Part shown: positions 46,552 through 56,190 of the stretch, in pieces
How the letters are laid out: the number at the start of each line of letters is the position of its first letter
How positions within the stretch are numbered: the stretch's first letter is position 1
From: Clostridiales bacterium GWF2_38_85
GTDB taxonomy: Bacteria; Bacillota; Clostridia; Oscillospirales; CAG-382
NCBI GenBank assembly: GCA_001797275.1
Contig: MGOY01000032.1
Coordinates: forward strand, 124,001-188,000
DNA: 64,000 bases
Direction: 5' to 3'
Notes under the pieces: model-generated
The model's input: only the letters and a program-made list of their open reading frames with translations
Told to the model about the DNA's origin: nothing
Databases searched by the model: none
Translations under genes and position numbers: made by a program

Positions 46552-49299
46552 ATGAAGAAGTTTTCATTCAAAGCATTAAGCTTAATTTTAATGCTAACAA
46601 TGTTATTGCCGATGATGGGAATAACAACTATTGCGGATGATTTAACTATTATCAGCGACACATCTCCTGCAATATCGGCAACAGTAGGAGATACTGTTGA
46701 TCTTGCTGATTACGCATTCGGCACAGTTTCCTGCGACAAAATCACTTGGACCGTCGCTAATGACGGTGCTGCTCTCAACGGAACAACCTTTGCCGCAACC
46801 GCAAGAGGTGCGTATATTTTCAATGGTACCTATGAAAATACCGACTATGTACTTTTCATTGTTGTTAAAACAGCTGATGAAGAGGATTATGTTATCTATG
46901 AAAACGATTTTGATGATGAAGCTGATCTTGAAGGCATTTCTAAAATACAGGGTAAAGATGCAACAATATCTGATGGTAAGTTGATTGTTGATGCAACTCC
47001 GACAGGAGCAACAAGACTTCTCCTTCCGGATTACCTTAGTTCTTTCGGTGATTATAAGATTGAAGCAACAGCTACTATTACGGAAGCATCTGATACATCA
47101 AGATGGATGTCTGTTATGTACAGAGTTCAGAATAATAATTTTCCTTATTATCAGATGGCTGTGCGAAAAGATGCAACAGCAGCAAATGGTGTTGAATTTG
47201 CTGAAAGAGATCCTTCCGATGCTTGGAAAGTTAGCAATAAAACAGCTTATACCGAAGTAATTAGTGATACAAAACAATATACATTGACAGTAAAAGCTTA
47301 TCAGAATTATGTATCTGAGAGTATCGGTAAAAAAATCCTGCTTTATTCCGATGCTGCAAGCAGCTATACAAAAGGTAAAATTGGTTTTCAAGTATCATCA
47401 GGTAAAATGATTATTGACAGCGTCAAGGTTTCATTGCAACTTGAAATTCCTGAACAGCCCAAAGCAAAACCAGCTTTGGTTGATGTTCGAGATTTTACAT
47501 CAAACCTTACAACAACTCCAACAGTTGTTTCATACATAAAGACAGCTGATGATTATGATAACATACTGACTAATTCACCTGCAACAGCTATATTCAATTT
47601 GAATGATGCAGGCGAAGTTGTTGATAAGGATGGCACAAAGCTTGCTACTATTGAAGAAGCTTATGCAAAACTCGAAAATAAGGTTATTGCCGGATTCATT
47701 CCATCAAGCAATACATCTGTTGATGTTCTTGTAACTTATCTTAATGATAATGAAATTGATGATGTACTTATTGCTTCATCTGATACAGTGATAGTACAAT
47801 ATGCGAGAACATCATATAAGATGGCACGCGGAGCTATAATTTTTGCTGACGGTGCAACCGATGAAGCTGCATTAATGACAATCAGAGAGACCGTAAACAG
47901 TAACAGTTCAAAGATTGCAATTCTTCCATATTCAATGGCAAAGAAAGAGCTTGTAAGCTTTCTTCAGCAACTGCTTGTAACCGTATGGGTTGAAGCTCCC
48001 GAAAATGAAACAGAAGCGCAGGATATGGCACTCATACTCAGCGGCGCGAACGGTATCGTTGTAAGCGATGTTGCACAAGCAGAGAAGTGCTTCACCGAAA
48101 ATTTTGAAGAAAACTCATTTACAAGAGAAATATATGTAATTGGACACAGAGGCGTACCCTCTCTCGCACCCGAAAATACAATTGAAGGCTCTAAACTTGC
48201 TGCGCAGCTTGGTGCTCAGATTATAGAGAACGATATATACATAACAAAAGATAACATTCTTGTTGTAATGCATGATGGCGATCTTGCAAGAACTACAAAC
48301 GGAACCGGGAATATCGAAAACTATACATATGCAGAATTACATGAATTCCTGATAGATACTCATGCAAGCGATTCAAAGTATACAGATGTCAAAATCCCGT
48401 CGCTTGAAGATTATTTCAAGGAATTCAAGGATAAGGGCACACTCATATTTGTAGAAATTAAATCTGGTAAAGCTGAGCTTATTACAGAGCTTGCAAGACT
48501 GGTTGAAGAATATGATTTTTATGATCAGATGTGTGTCATTTCATTTAACTCTGCTCAACTTCTTGCACTTCAGAAAGTAATGTCTGGTATGTCAATGGGC
48601 TATCTATGCAGTGGCTTGACAAATGCAGCTACACCTGTAGAGAGTATCCGCTCAGTTTTAATGTCAACACAGTTGTATAACACAACATTCAATCAAGATT
48701 ATAATGGTATTAATCAGGAATTTCTCACTGAGTCAAATCACAGAGGAATCACCTCATGGCCTTGGACTTATACAGATCGTAGTGTTTTCGATCAATATTA
48801 CATGATGGGTATATTTGGATTGACTACAAACTATGCACAATGGACCAGTACAATGGCAAAGGAAGTTGTCAGTGAAAGTTACGATTACCAAATTGACCTA
48901 AATGCTTCAAAGACAATTGATCTTACTGCCGTAAACTACAACGGTAAAGAAACCGCACTCAGCGCAGAGGCTGAGATTGTAATGCTCTGGGGTGATGACC
49001 TTGTAACCGTTGATGGCAACACATTCACAGCAAAAGCTGAAGGTGAAGCTGCTTTCTATTGCAGATATAAGACAAACCTTATGAAGACTGATACCGAAAT
49101 AGCGGAAGAAATTTATATTTATTCACCAGTTATCAAACTTTCACTCGGTACACTTGAAGAAAGCGCAACAATTTCAGAAGAAAGCGTCGTTCCCGGTCTT
49201 AACGATGGACTTGACTGGTATGTATATATTATTATTGCTGTTGCAGTAATAGGTGTAATTGGTCTTGTTGTATTCGTCTCAAAGAATAATAAAAAATAA
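46552..49299 (+). CDS. Secreted multidomain glycerophosphodiester phosphodiesterase with Ig-like/LamG-like regions and C-terminal TM
   Basis: Signal peptide; 'VIGHRGVPSLAPENTIEGSKLAAQLGAQIIENDIYITKDNILVVMHDGDLARTTNGTG'; C-terminal TM + KNNKK. Confidence 0.9.
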   Translation: MKKFSFKALSLILMLTMLLPMMGITTIADDLTIISDTSPAISATVGDTVDLADYAFGTVSCDKITWTVANDGAALNGTTFAATARGAYIFNGTYENTDYVLFIVVKTADEEDYVIYENDFDDEADLEGISKIQGKDATISDGKLIVDATPTGATRLLLPDYLSSFGDYKIEATATITEASDTSRWMSVMYRVQNNNFPYYQMAVRKDATAANGVEFAERDPSDAWKVSNKTAYTEVISDTKQYTLTVKAYQNYVSESIGKKILLYSDAASSYTKGKIGFQVSSGKMIIDSVKVSLQLEIPEQPKAKPALVDVRDFTSNLTTTPTVVSYIKTADDYDNILTNSPATAIFNLNDAGEVVDKDGTKLATIEEAYAKLENKVIAGFIPSSNTSVDVLVTYLNDNEIDDVLIASSDTVIVQYARTSYKMARGAIIFADGATDEAALMTIRETVNSNSSKIAILPYSMAKKELVSFLQQLLVTVWVEAPENETEAQDMALILSGANGIVVSDVAQAEKCFTENFEENSFTREIYVIGHRGVPSLAPENTIEGSKLAAQLGAQIIENDIYITKDNILVVMHDGDLARTTNGTGNIENYTYAELHEFLIDTHASDSKYTDVKIPSLEDYFKEFKDKGTLIFVEIKSGKAELITELARLVEEYDFYDQMCVISFNSAQLLALQKVMSGMSMGYLCSGLTNAATPVESIRSVLMSTQLYNTTFNQDYNGINQEFLTESNHRGITSWPWTYTDRSVFDQYYMMGIFGLTTNYAQWTSTMAKEVVSESYDYQIDLNASKTIDLTAVNYNGKETALSAEAEIVMLWGDDLVTVDGNTFTAKAEGEAAFYCRYKTNLMKTDTEIAEEIYIYSPVIKLSLGTLEESATISEESVVPGLNDGLDWYVYIIIAVAVIGVIGLVVFVSKNNKK

Positions 49300-49316
49300 T
49301 AATTTTTAAATCACAT

Positions 49317-49350
49317 AAAAAACTCCTGCCGTATAAGACGGGAGTTTTTT
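49317..49350 (+). terminator. Terminator after the secreted GDPD gene
   Basis: AAAAAACTCC...GGAGTTTTTT. Confidence 0.8.
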
Positions 49351-49413
49351 ATCACTATATTTTTTAAAGCATATACTTATTATTAAGAAAATATGTAAGG
49401 GGTTAATAAATAT

Positions 49414-50076
49414 ATGAGCTTTTTCAGAAATAGCAGGCGAAATACCGCTATGCCAAGTACTGATAACTGTAACAGCAGAGATACAAATATTGTTTCGGGT
49501 ATCGGTTTCATGGGATTTGACTGTCCAGGATGTAATCATGGAAGACACAGAGAAAATAATGAATTTCTAATACCGTACTCTTCAGGTGAGCAAATAATTT
49601 TAATAACGCCATCAGGTACTGAAAACGGTCAGGCATCGGCTATCGGTTTCGGTAGTACATTTAATTCTTTAACAATAACAAGCAGTGGACAGATAATAAC
49701 CGGTCAGCAGAATATTGCTTTTTTATTGCCGGAAAAATCGATATTATCCGATCTGAACATTTATTTTACGAATACAAATCCGTTATCAACATCTGTAACC
49801 ACCCAAGTAATCAAGGCTCAGGTTTATATTTCAACAACACCAGATAATACCTTTACACCTTTAAATGATGCAGTTGTAACGCTGCAGCCTCAGATTATAG
49901 GATCTATTATTGCCGGAACCTCATTTTTAGGACAAAGAAATAACTTAAAAATTAAGTTAAACGAAAACACAAGAATTATGCTTGTATTTTCATTGAATTA
50001 TGTGTCGGGTGATAATATATCTCTTACAGTTCTCGGATATTCAAGCGCAGGAATGACATTGAAGGACAGATGCTAA
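49414..50076 (+). CDS. BclB C-terminal-like (exosporium-type) protein lacking collagen repeats
   Basis: 'FLIPYSSGEQIILIT...AIGFGSTFNSLT...NIAFLLPEKSILSDLNIYFTNT...VIKAQVYISTTPDNTFTPLNDAVVTLQPQIIGSIIAGTS...RIMLVFSL' recalls the BclB C-terminal domain pattern. Confidence 0.65.
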   Translation: MSFFRNSRRNTAMPSTDNCNSRDTNIVSGIGFMGFDCPGCNHGRHRENNEFLIPYSSGEQIILITPSGTENGQASAIGFGSTFNSLTITSSGQIITGQQNIAFLLPEKSILSDLNIYFTNTNPLSTSVTTQVIKAQVYISTTPDNTFTPLNDAVVTLQPQIIGSIIAGTSFLGQRNNLKIKLNENTRIMLVFSLNYVSGDNISLTVLGYSSAGMTLKDRC

Positions 50077-50633
50077 TTTTCAATTTCGATTATTTTATCA
50101 GCGTATTTCGAAACATAATTTCTGTCATGAGTTATTATAATAACTGCTTTATCCTGTGCGATTTCAAGCAATACAGAAGTAATGTTATTAATATTATCAT
50201 CGTCAAGCCCGTTGAAAGGTTCGTCAAGCAATAAAATATCGAAGTCTGAAGATAAGGCTCTTGCTAATTCAACTCGTCTTTGCATTCCTCCTGAAAGTTC
50301 AGAAGGCATCTTGCTTTCTTCGCTTTCAAGTCCAAGAGTTTTCAACATATTCGAAATATCTGTATTCGTATTACCGGCAAGTATTATGTTTTCTTTAACA
50401 TTCAGCCAGGAAAATAATCTATTTTCTTGAAATACAACACTGACCTGACCATCAACCTTGATTGTCCCGCTATCAGGCTTCTCAAGACCTGCGATGAGGC
50501 GTATAAGCGTTGTTTTACCGCTGCCAGATATACCTGTTATAGCAAAAAATCCGTTGGACGGCAGGTTGAATGACAGATCAGAAAGTACCGGTTTTGAATT
50601 GAATGATTTAAATATTTCATCTGCTTTAATCAT
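50073..50633 (-). CDS. ABC transporter ATP-binding protein (SsuB/TauB type)
   Basis: 'ITGISGSGKTTLIRLIAGLEKPDSG', 'ELSGGMQRRVELARALSSDFDILLLDEPFNGLD'. Confidence 0.94.
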   Translation of the reverse strand: MIKADEIFKSFNSKPVLSDLSFNLPSNGFFAITGISGSGKTTLIRLIAGLEKPDSGTIKVDGQVSVVFQENRLFSWLNVKENIILAGNTNTDISNMLKTLGLESEESKMPSELSGGMQRRVELARALSSDFDILLLDEPFNGLDDDNINNITSVLLEIAQDKAVIIITHDRNYVSKYADKIIEIEN

Positions 50634-51388
50634 ATTTTCTTTTTTAACCTTTTTATAAAAATCCGTTCAATAATAAAGCTTATAACTATTATAACAACAG
50701 TCCATGCGAATAAGTCTGCAGATTCAAGATATATTTTTGCATTATACAATTGCTTTCCAATTGAATACTTAGGTGTTGTCAGAACTTCAGCAGCAACACC
50801 TGCTTTCCACGCCATTCCGAAGGATGATAGAACTGCCGCAGACAGGTATGGTTTTATTGAAGGAATGTAGAATAGTTTAATTTTTTTAAAACCTTTGATT
50901 CTGTATATTTCACAGACTTCATTCAAATTCTTATCCGTATTATTTAAACCTGCATGGATATTTTCCCATATAATAGGTAGAACAATAATAAAAGCTGTAA
51001 CCGCAGGTATTATATTTGTGCTGAGCCAAATATACAGCAATATAATAAATGAGGCAACCGGAGCTGCTTTAAAAATATTTATTATCGGTGAAAACAATGT
51101 TCTGAATATTTTTATATAATATGAAAGAAAGGATATTATAATACCTAAAATCAAAGCAGATAAAAATCCGATTATTATTCTGAGTAAGGATAGAAATGTT
51201 ATAATCCAAAAATCAGGTTTTGCCGCGTTAATGAATAATCTCATTATAACAGCAACGGGGGAGGGAAGTACCACTTCTTTATTTATTAAAAAGGAAGCAA
51301 ACCACCACAGCCCAACCCAAAAAAGAGCTGAAGCTGTGGTGTATAAAATATTTTTTATTTTTGGATGCTTAACGATATATTGCTTCAT
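50630..51388 (-). CDS. ABC transporter permease (SsuC/TauC type)
   Basis: Polytopic with EAA-type loop; 'LPSPVAVIMRLF', 'SSFGMAWKAGVAAEVLTTPKYSIGKQLY'. Confidence 0.92.
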   Translation of the reverse strand: MKQYIVKHPKIKNILYTTASALFWVGLWWFASFLINKEVVLPSPVAVIMRLFINAAKPDFWIITFLSLLRIIIGFLSALILGIIISFLSYYIKIFRTLFSPIINIFKAAPVASFIILLYIWLSTNIIPAVTAFIIVLPIIWENIHAGLNNTDKNLNEVCEIYRIKGFKKIKLFYIPSIKPYLSAAVLSSFGMAWKAGVAAEVLTTPKYSIGKQLYNAKIYLESADLFAWTVVIIVISFIIERIFIKRLKKKI

Positions 51389-52292
51389 CGGGTATAGCTC
51401 CTCCGATGGACTGAGGATTTTGTTCGTAAAGCATATTGAATATACCCTGAGTCATTGACTTCATTTCATCACCGTCAATATATGTGATGTTACAGTTGGG
51501 AATAGCTTTTTTTGCAAGTGCTGCTTTTGGTATAATTTCATATGTTTCACATAAAGTTGCTGCATCATCGAGATTTGCATTTACATAGTCAACAGAAGCT
51601 TTATAATCCTTCAAGAAAGTTTTAAGAGTATTTTCGTTTTCTTCAGCAAATTTTTTATTTACAATTATACAACCCTGAATAAGCTCATAATCAAATAACT
51701 TGTTCCATTCCTCAGTTAAATCGAGAGCAATTCTGAGGTCTTGATTACTTGATAATGCAGTTGTTACATTAGGTTCCGGCAGCATACCAATGAGAATATC
51801 TCCGCTGACCATCTGAGTAACAAGCGCGGTATGTTCGGTCAAATATTCAACTTCGCAGTTTACACCTTTTTTCTCAAGTAGAGCATTTAATATATATTCC
51901 GGTGTTGAACCCTGACCGGTTGCATAGATTTTTTTACCTTCCAGGTCTTCAAGTGAATTGATTGTATTACCGTTTTCAAGGATATAAAGAACACCTAATG
52001 TATTTATAGCAGCTATCTGAAGCTCACCGTTAGTTTTTGCATATAAGGTTGATGCTAGATTGATCGGTACAGCTGCAATATCATATTCGCCCTTAATAAC
52101 AGCAGCAACAATTTCATCAGGTGCACTGGAAATTGTGAAGTTGTAGTCTGGATTATCCTTCATGAGCTTTACCATACCTATACCGGTTGGCCCTTTTAGT
52201 GTCAATATATCAAGCGACACTTTTTCTTCTTCGCAAGCAGAAAAAGCAAAAATCATAAATGTTGCAAGAATGAATGCTAATATTTTTTTCAT
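51369..52292 (-). CDS. ABC transporter substrate-binding lipoprotein (SsuA/THI5-like)
   Basis: Lipobox 'MIFAFSACEEEK'; 'TLKGPTGIGMVKLMK', 'IYATGQGSTPEYILNALLEKKG'. Upstream of the permease. Confidence 0.9.
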   Translation of the reverse strand: MKKILAFILATFMIFAFSACEEEKVSLDILTLKGPTGIGMVKLMKDNPDYNFTISSAPDEIVAAVIKGEYDIAAVPINLASTLYAKTNGELQIAAINTLGVLYILENGNTINSLEDLEGKKIYATGQGSTPEYILNALLEKKGVNCEVEYLTEHTALVTQMVSGDILIGMLPEPNVTTALSSNQDLRIALDLTEEWNKLFDYELIQGCIIVNKKFAEENENTLKTFLKDYKASVDYVNANLDDAATLCETYEIIPKAALAKKAIPNCNITYIDGDEMKSMTQGIFNMLYEQNPQSIGGAIPDEAIYR

Positions 52293-52484
52293 CTTAGGTT
52301 TTCTCCTTCATGGTACTTAGCCATTACATTTTATATATTTATTATATCTTTAAAAATATAAAAATGCAAGCCAAAATATTATAATGAATGTATAAGATTA
52401 AATTGTCGTCATATTATAAAGTTATGAAACTATACGAAATTAATAAATTTAGGGTTGTTTTAGTATAAAAAATGAAAAAAACTA

Positions 52485-52513
52485 TTGCATTTTTCTGCGG
52501 AATATGTTATATT
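52485..52513 (+). promoter_or_regulatory. Candidate sigma-A promoter for rpmE
   Basis: TTGCAT - 17 nt - TATATT. Confidence 0.5.
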
Positions 52514-52548
52514 ACTAAGTGTTATCAAAAGAGAGGAGCATTAGGAAG

Positions 52549-52749
52549 ATGAAAACAGGAATACATCCGCAATATAAAGAAACTACTATAAAGTGTGCAT
52601 GCGGCGAGGAATTTACCACTCGGTCAACAAAACAAAATATTAAAGTTGATATATGCTCAAAATGTCATCCGTTTTTCACCGGTAAGCAAAAGTTTGTTGA
52701 TGCCGGCGGTCGTGTTGATAAATTTAAGAAAAAGTTCAACATTCAATAA
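52549..52749 (+). CDS. rpmE: 50S ribosomal protein L31 (Zn-ribbon, C+ type)
   Basis: '[63 protein letters not shown]'. CxC...CxxC. Confidence 0.97.
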   Translation: MKTGIHPQYKETTIKCACGEEFTTRSTKQNIKVDICSKCHPFFTGKQKFVDAGGRVDKFKKKFNIQ

Positions 52750-52780
52750 TTGTTTACCTTTAAGGTTACCGATAAGGTTG

Positions 52781-52818
52781 ATCTCGCACTGGTTATTACC
52801 GCTGCGAGATATTTTTTT
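52781..52818 (+). terminator. Terminator after rpmE
   Basis: ATCTCGCA...TGCGAGAT followed by ATTTTTTTATTTT. Confidence 0.85.
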
Positions 52819-52901
52819 ATTTTAACCATTAAATGAATTAAAATATTAATACTAAAAAATTATATTCATTTATCAGTTTATAATAGTGAGGTAGAAAATA
52901 C

Positions 52902-53987
52902 ATGATATTAAAAGAATTTAATGAAAAAAAGCCTAATGCTGTACTTGTTGCATTGGGAAACGATGAAACTACTGAGGAATCAATATCGGAGCTGGAAAGA
53001 CTGCTTGATACGGCAGGAGCAGTTTGTGTTGCAAGAATTACACAGCCCAAGGATAAGCCGGATACTAAAACTTATATCGGAAGCGGAAAGGCAAAAGAGC
53101 TTTCTGAATTTATAAAGACAAGATACGACTCTGATGATGAAATTTCTCTGGTTGTATTTGACGATGAGTTGTCACCTTCCCAGATTGCAAATCTTGAGGA
53201 TATTTTAGATTGTCCGGTTATTGACCGAACAATGCTTATACTTGATATTTTTGCCCAGCATGCGACTACAGCCGAAGGTAAACTGCAAGTAGAAATTGCT
53301 TGCTTGCGATATACAGCACCCAGACTTATCGGCAAAGGCGCTCAGCTGTCAAGGCTTGCCGGTGGTATCGGTACAAGAGGTCCGGGTGAAAGCAAATTAG
53401 AAAGTGATCGCAGACATCTTAAACGTCAAATTTCAGCTCTTGAAAGCAAAATTAACGATCTGGAAAGAACAAGAAGTATAAAAAGAGCCAGACGACTGAA
53501 GTCAGGTATTAAAACAATTGCAATCGTCGGTTATACCAATGCCGGCAAATCAACTCTGATGAATGCATTGACCAATGCAGGGATACTTGCAGAGGATAAA
53601 CTTTTTGCAACGCTTGACCCGACAACAAGAAAATTACGTCTGCCGAGCGGGAAGGAATTTCTGATAACAGACACTGTTGGTTTTGTAAGCAGGTTACCTC
53701 ATCATCTTGTTAAAGCATTCAAATCTACTCTTGAGGAAGTCAAATACGCCGATATAATTATCCGGTTGGTTGATGCCTCCGAAAAATATGAAACAAGAAT
53801 GATGAAGCAGATAGTAACCGATAAACTGCTCGAGGAGCTTGGAGCTACAGATAAACCAACAATCACAATTTATAACAAATACGATGTTGCTATCGAAGAA
53901 GATTTGATTCCAAAAGATGCAATCAGCATTTCCGCAAAAACAGGGAAGGGTATCCAAGCTTTGATAAGTAATCTTGAAGTTGTATAA
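52902..53987 (+). CDS. hflX: GTPase HflX
   Basis: 'RLAGGIGTRGPGESKLESDRRHLKRQI', 'IAIVGYTNAGKSTLMNALTNAGILAEDKLFATLDPTTR'. Confidence 0.95.
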   Translation: MILKEFNEKKPNAVLVALGNDETTEESISELERLLDTAGAVCVARITQPKDKPDTKTYIGSGKAKELSEFIKTRYDSDDEISLVVFDDELSPSQIANLEDILDCPVIDRTMLILDIFAQHATTAEGKLQVEIACLRYTAPRLIGKGAQLSRLAGGIGTRGPGESKLESDRRHLKRQISALESKINDLERTRSIKRARRLKSGIKTIAIVGYTNAGKSTLMNALTNAGILAEDKLFATLDPTTRKLRLPSGKEFLITDTVGFVSRLPHHLVKAFKSTLEEVKYADIIIRLVDASEKYETRMMKQIVTDKLLEELGATDKPTITIYNKYDVAIEEDLIPKDAISISAKTGKGIQALISNLEVV

Positions 53988-54067
53988 TACTAACCCTCAA
54001 AAGAACCATGATGCAATAATTCCCAACTAAAGGTTGATAATTGCTGATTTGTATAAAAATTAAAAAA

Positions 54068-54100
54068 GCATGTTACTGTCAGTCAGCAACATGCCTTTAT
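54068..54100. terminator. Bidirectional terminator between hflX and GDPD
   Basis: GCATGTT...AACATGC flanked by A and T runs. Confidence 0.7.
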
Positions 54101-54897
54101 TCTTCTTCAAATATAAATGAATTATATTTTCTGAGAGCATCGCTTTCAAGAAGCTCATCCGGTACCGTCCAGGCAAACATTGGAGTGCGGAATATCAACC
54201 TGCAAAGACGAACCGATAGTAAATATTTGTGCTTATAGTCGTATGCAAGAAAATCCGGCCTTGCAAGCACATTAAGAAGCATTGAACGCAGCAGAAAAAT
54301 AAATAAAAAATATCTCTTTTTATGACGATATGGGAACTTGCACATTAACTGACCGCGTGTTATATCAGGTCTGTTATGTCTGAACCAGAACAAATATAAC
54401 GGATTAAAACTCTCTATACAATAGCTGCCATTATAATTATCCAACAGTTTTACTACAGCTCTGCATATCCTGAAACCGAGAATTTTATTACTTGCTTTAA
54501 TTTCAATAAGCAATGGAACCTTTCCACTGACCAGTTTAAGAACTTCTTTGAATGTAGGTATACTGTTATCAGAATCAAAAATCATATATTGTTTAATCTG
54601 AGTATATGTTAAATCGGATATTTTTTTATTTACATTGCACGCTCGCAATAAATCATAATCATGGAAAACAACTATTTCGCCGTCTTTTGTCAGATGGATA
54701 TCAAGCTCAATGCCAAAACCGTCATTCACTGCTCTCGAAAACGATGATAGTGTATTTTCAGGTGTCAGATAATTATGTAATCCACGATGAGCAAATTTCA
54801 CTCCGAGAAAGTGCTTTACCGGTTTTCTTCTCATGCTGGGCTTGAGAAAATATAAATATATAGTTATGACTACGAGTGTATTAATCAAGTATCTCAT
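54097..54897 (-). CDS. Membrane-anchored glycerophosphodiester phosphodiesterase
   Basis: 'FAHRGLHNYLTPENTLSSFSRAVNDGFGIELDIHLTKDGEIVVFHDYDLLRACN'. Start refined by the upstream AGAGGATGG. Confidence 0.9.
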   Translation of the reverse strand: MRYLINTLVVITIYLYFLKPSMRRKPVKHFLGVKFAHRGLHNYLTPENTLSSFSRAVNDGFGIELDIHLTKDGEIVVFHDYDLLRACNVNKKISDLTYTQIKQYMIFDSDNSIPTFKEVLKLVSGKVPLLIEIKASNKILGFRICRAVVKLLDNYNGSYCIESFNPLYLFWFRHNRPDITRGQLMCKFPYRHKKRYFLFIFLLRSMLLNVLARPDFLAYDYKHKYLLSVRLCRLIFRTPMFAWTVPDELLESDALRKYNSFIFEEE

Positions 54898-55060
54898 AAT
54901 TATGACCATCCTCTTTCTTAAGTAACCTAAATTTAAAGACTTATATCTTAATTTTCTCATCTTACATTGAATATTATTATAACAAAACTACGCAATAAAG
55001 CAACATGTAAATATTATAATGTAGGTTAATTATTTGTTAAGTGAAGAGTAACTTAAAATA

Positions 55061-55093
55061 CAAAAAAATAAGCAACCAATAACATTGGCTGCT
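55061..55093 (-). terminator. Terminator of the GNAT gene
   Basis: On the minus strand AGCAGCCAAT-gtt-ATTGGTTGCT followed by TATTTTTTTG. Confidence 0.75.
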
Positions 55094-55219
55094 TTGTTCA
55101 ACATAACTGTTATTGATACAATTTAATTTTTCCACAAGCAATAGAGGAAAAATTAAAAAAGTACAGGTATCGTTAAAAGGTTTGAATTGATGAATGAAAT
55201 GTTCATGATTTCCGGTTAT

Positions 55220-55708
55220 TTATAATATTTGAAGTTGCATATCAGTATATTTGGAGTGCTTATCAATAAATCCTAATTTTTGATATAAAGGCTTCCCCAT
55301 TTCAGTTGCGGATAATTCGAGTTTAGAAATATTATAGTTTTTAGCTTTTTCAATTAATAGCGTCAGCACATGCGTTGCAATTCCTTGATTTCTAAATTCA
55401 GGTTTTGTATAAACATTCAAAATTGTACCATTTTTTCCTGTAATGAAGCTGGGATTTGCAGGCTTAGTTGAAATAGCAAGATAAGCTGTTGAAACAACAC
55501 TCGAGTTTTCTTCGGCAAAAATTGCAACAAAAGAAACCTCAATACTTTCTTGAAAATAACTATATAATTGATTGCTTATTTCAATTATCTCTTTTTCTGA
55601 TAAAGTTCCTCTATCCGCAGTCAAATACTCAAGTCGCAGCTTAACAAGCATCTCTATATCCGCTATGGTTGCTTCTCTATATGTTATGCTCATAATAATT
55701 TGCCCCAC
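55220..55708 (-). CDS. GNAT-family N-acetyltransferase
   Basis: 'GTILNVYTKPEFRNQGIATHVLTLLIEKAKNYNISKLELSATEMGKPLYQKLGF'. Confidence 0.93.
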   Translation of the reverse strand: MGQIIMSITYREATIADIEMLVKLRLEYLTADRGTLSEKEIIEISNQLYSYFQESIEVSFVAIFAEENSSVVSTAYLAISTKPANPSFITGKNGTILNVYTKPEFRNQGIATHVLTLLIEKAKNYNISKLELSATEMGKPLYQKLGFIDKHSKYTDMQLQIL

Positions 55709-55790
55709 AAAATATAAATAATTTCATTTACATCAATGGAATAAACTTTCATAACTAATACCAATTTGTATCAATTACGGCAGTCAGTTT

Positions 55791-55864
55791 TGGCTGCGGA
55801 ACTAGGATTTGAACCCAGACAAACAGAGTCAGAGTCTGTCGTGCTACCATTACACAATTCCGCA
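55791..55864 (-). tRNA. tRNA-Gln (anticodon CUG), CCA encoded
   Basis: Minus strand TGCGGAATTGTGTAATGGTAGCACGACAGACTCTGACTCTGTTTGTCTGGGTTCAAATCCTAGTTCCGCAGCCA. Acceptor TGCGGAA/TTCCGCA, anticodon loop CTCTGAC. Confidence 0.96.
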
Positions 55865-56056
55865 TCATTTTCAAGTGCTTAAAAAGTATAGCATACACGT
55901 TTTTAAATGTCAAGTGAAAAAATCAATTTTAGCAATTTTAATTTATTTAGATGAAATATTAATACAAACTATATATTGTTAATATTAAATTAAATATATA
56001 TTAATATTTGACTTATAAAATATCTAAAAAGTCATAAATATTCTCATATTTTTTTG

Positions 56057-56085
56057 TTGATTTTTCAATTCTTCTGTATTATAAT
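56057..56085 (+). promoter_or_regulatory. Candidate sigma-A promoter for the orphan SBP
   Basis: TTGATT - 17 nt - TATAAT. Confidence 0.55.
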
Positions 56086-56190
56086 CATATTAATATTAGT
56101 TTGTACTGATAAGTGCAGATTCAACTTCTAACTGGTTATTTATCAGACTGGTTGAATTACAAAACAAATTTAACAGGAGGATTTATTTTC

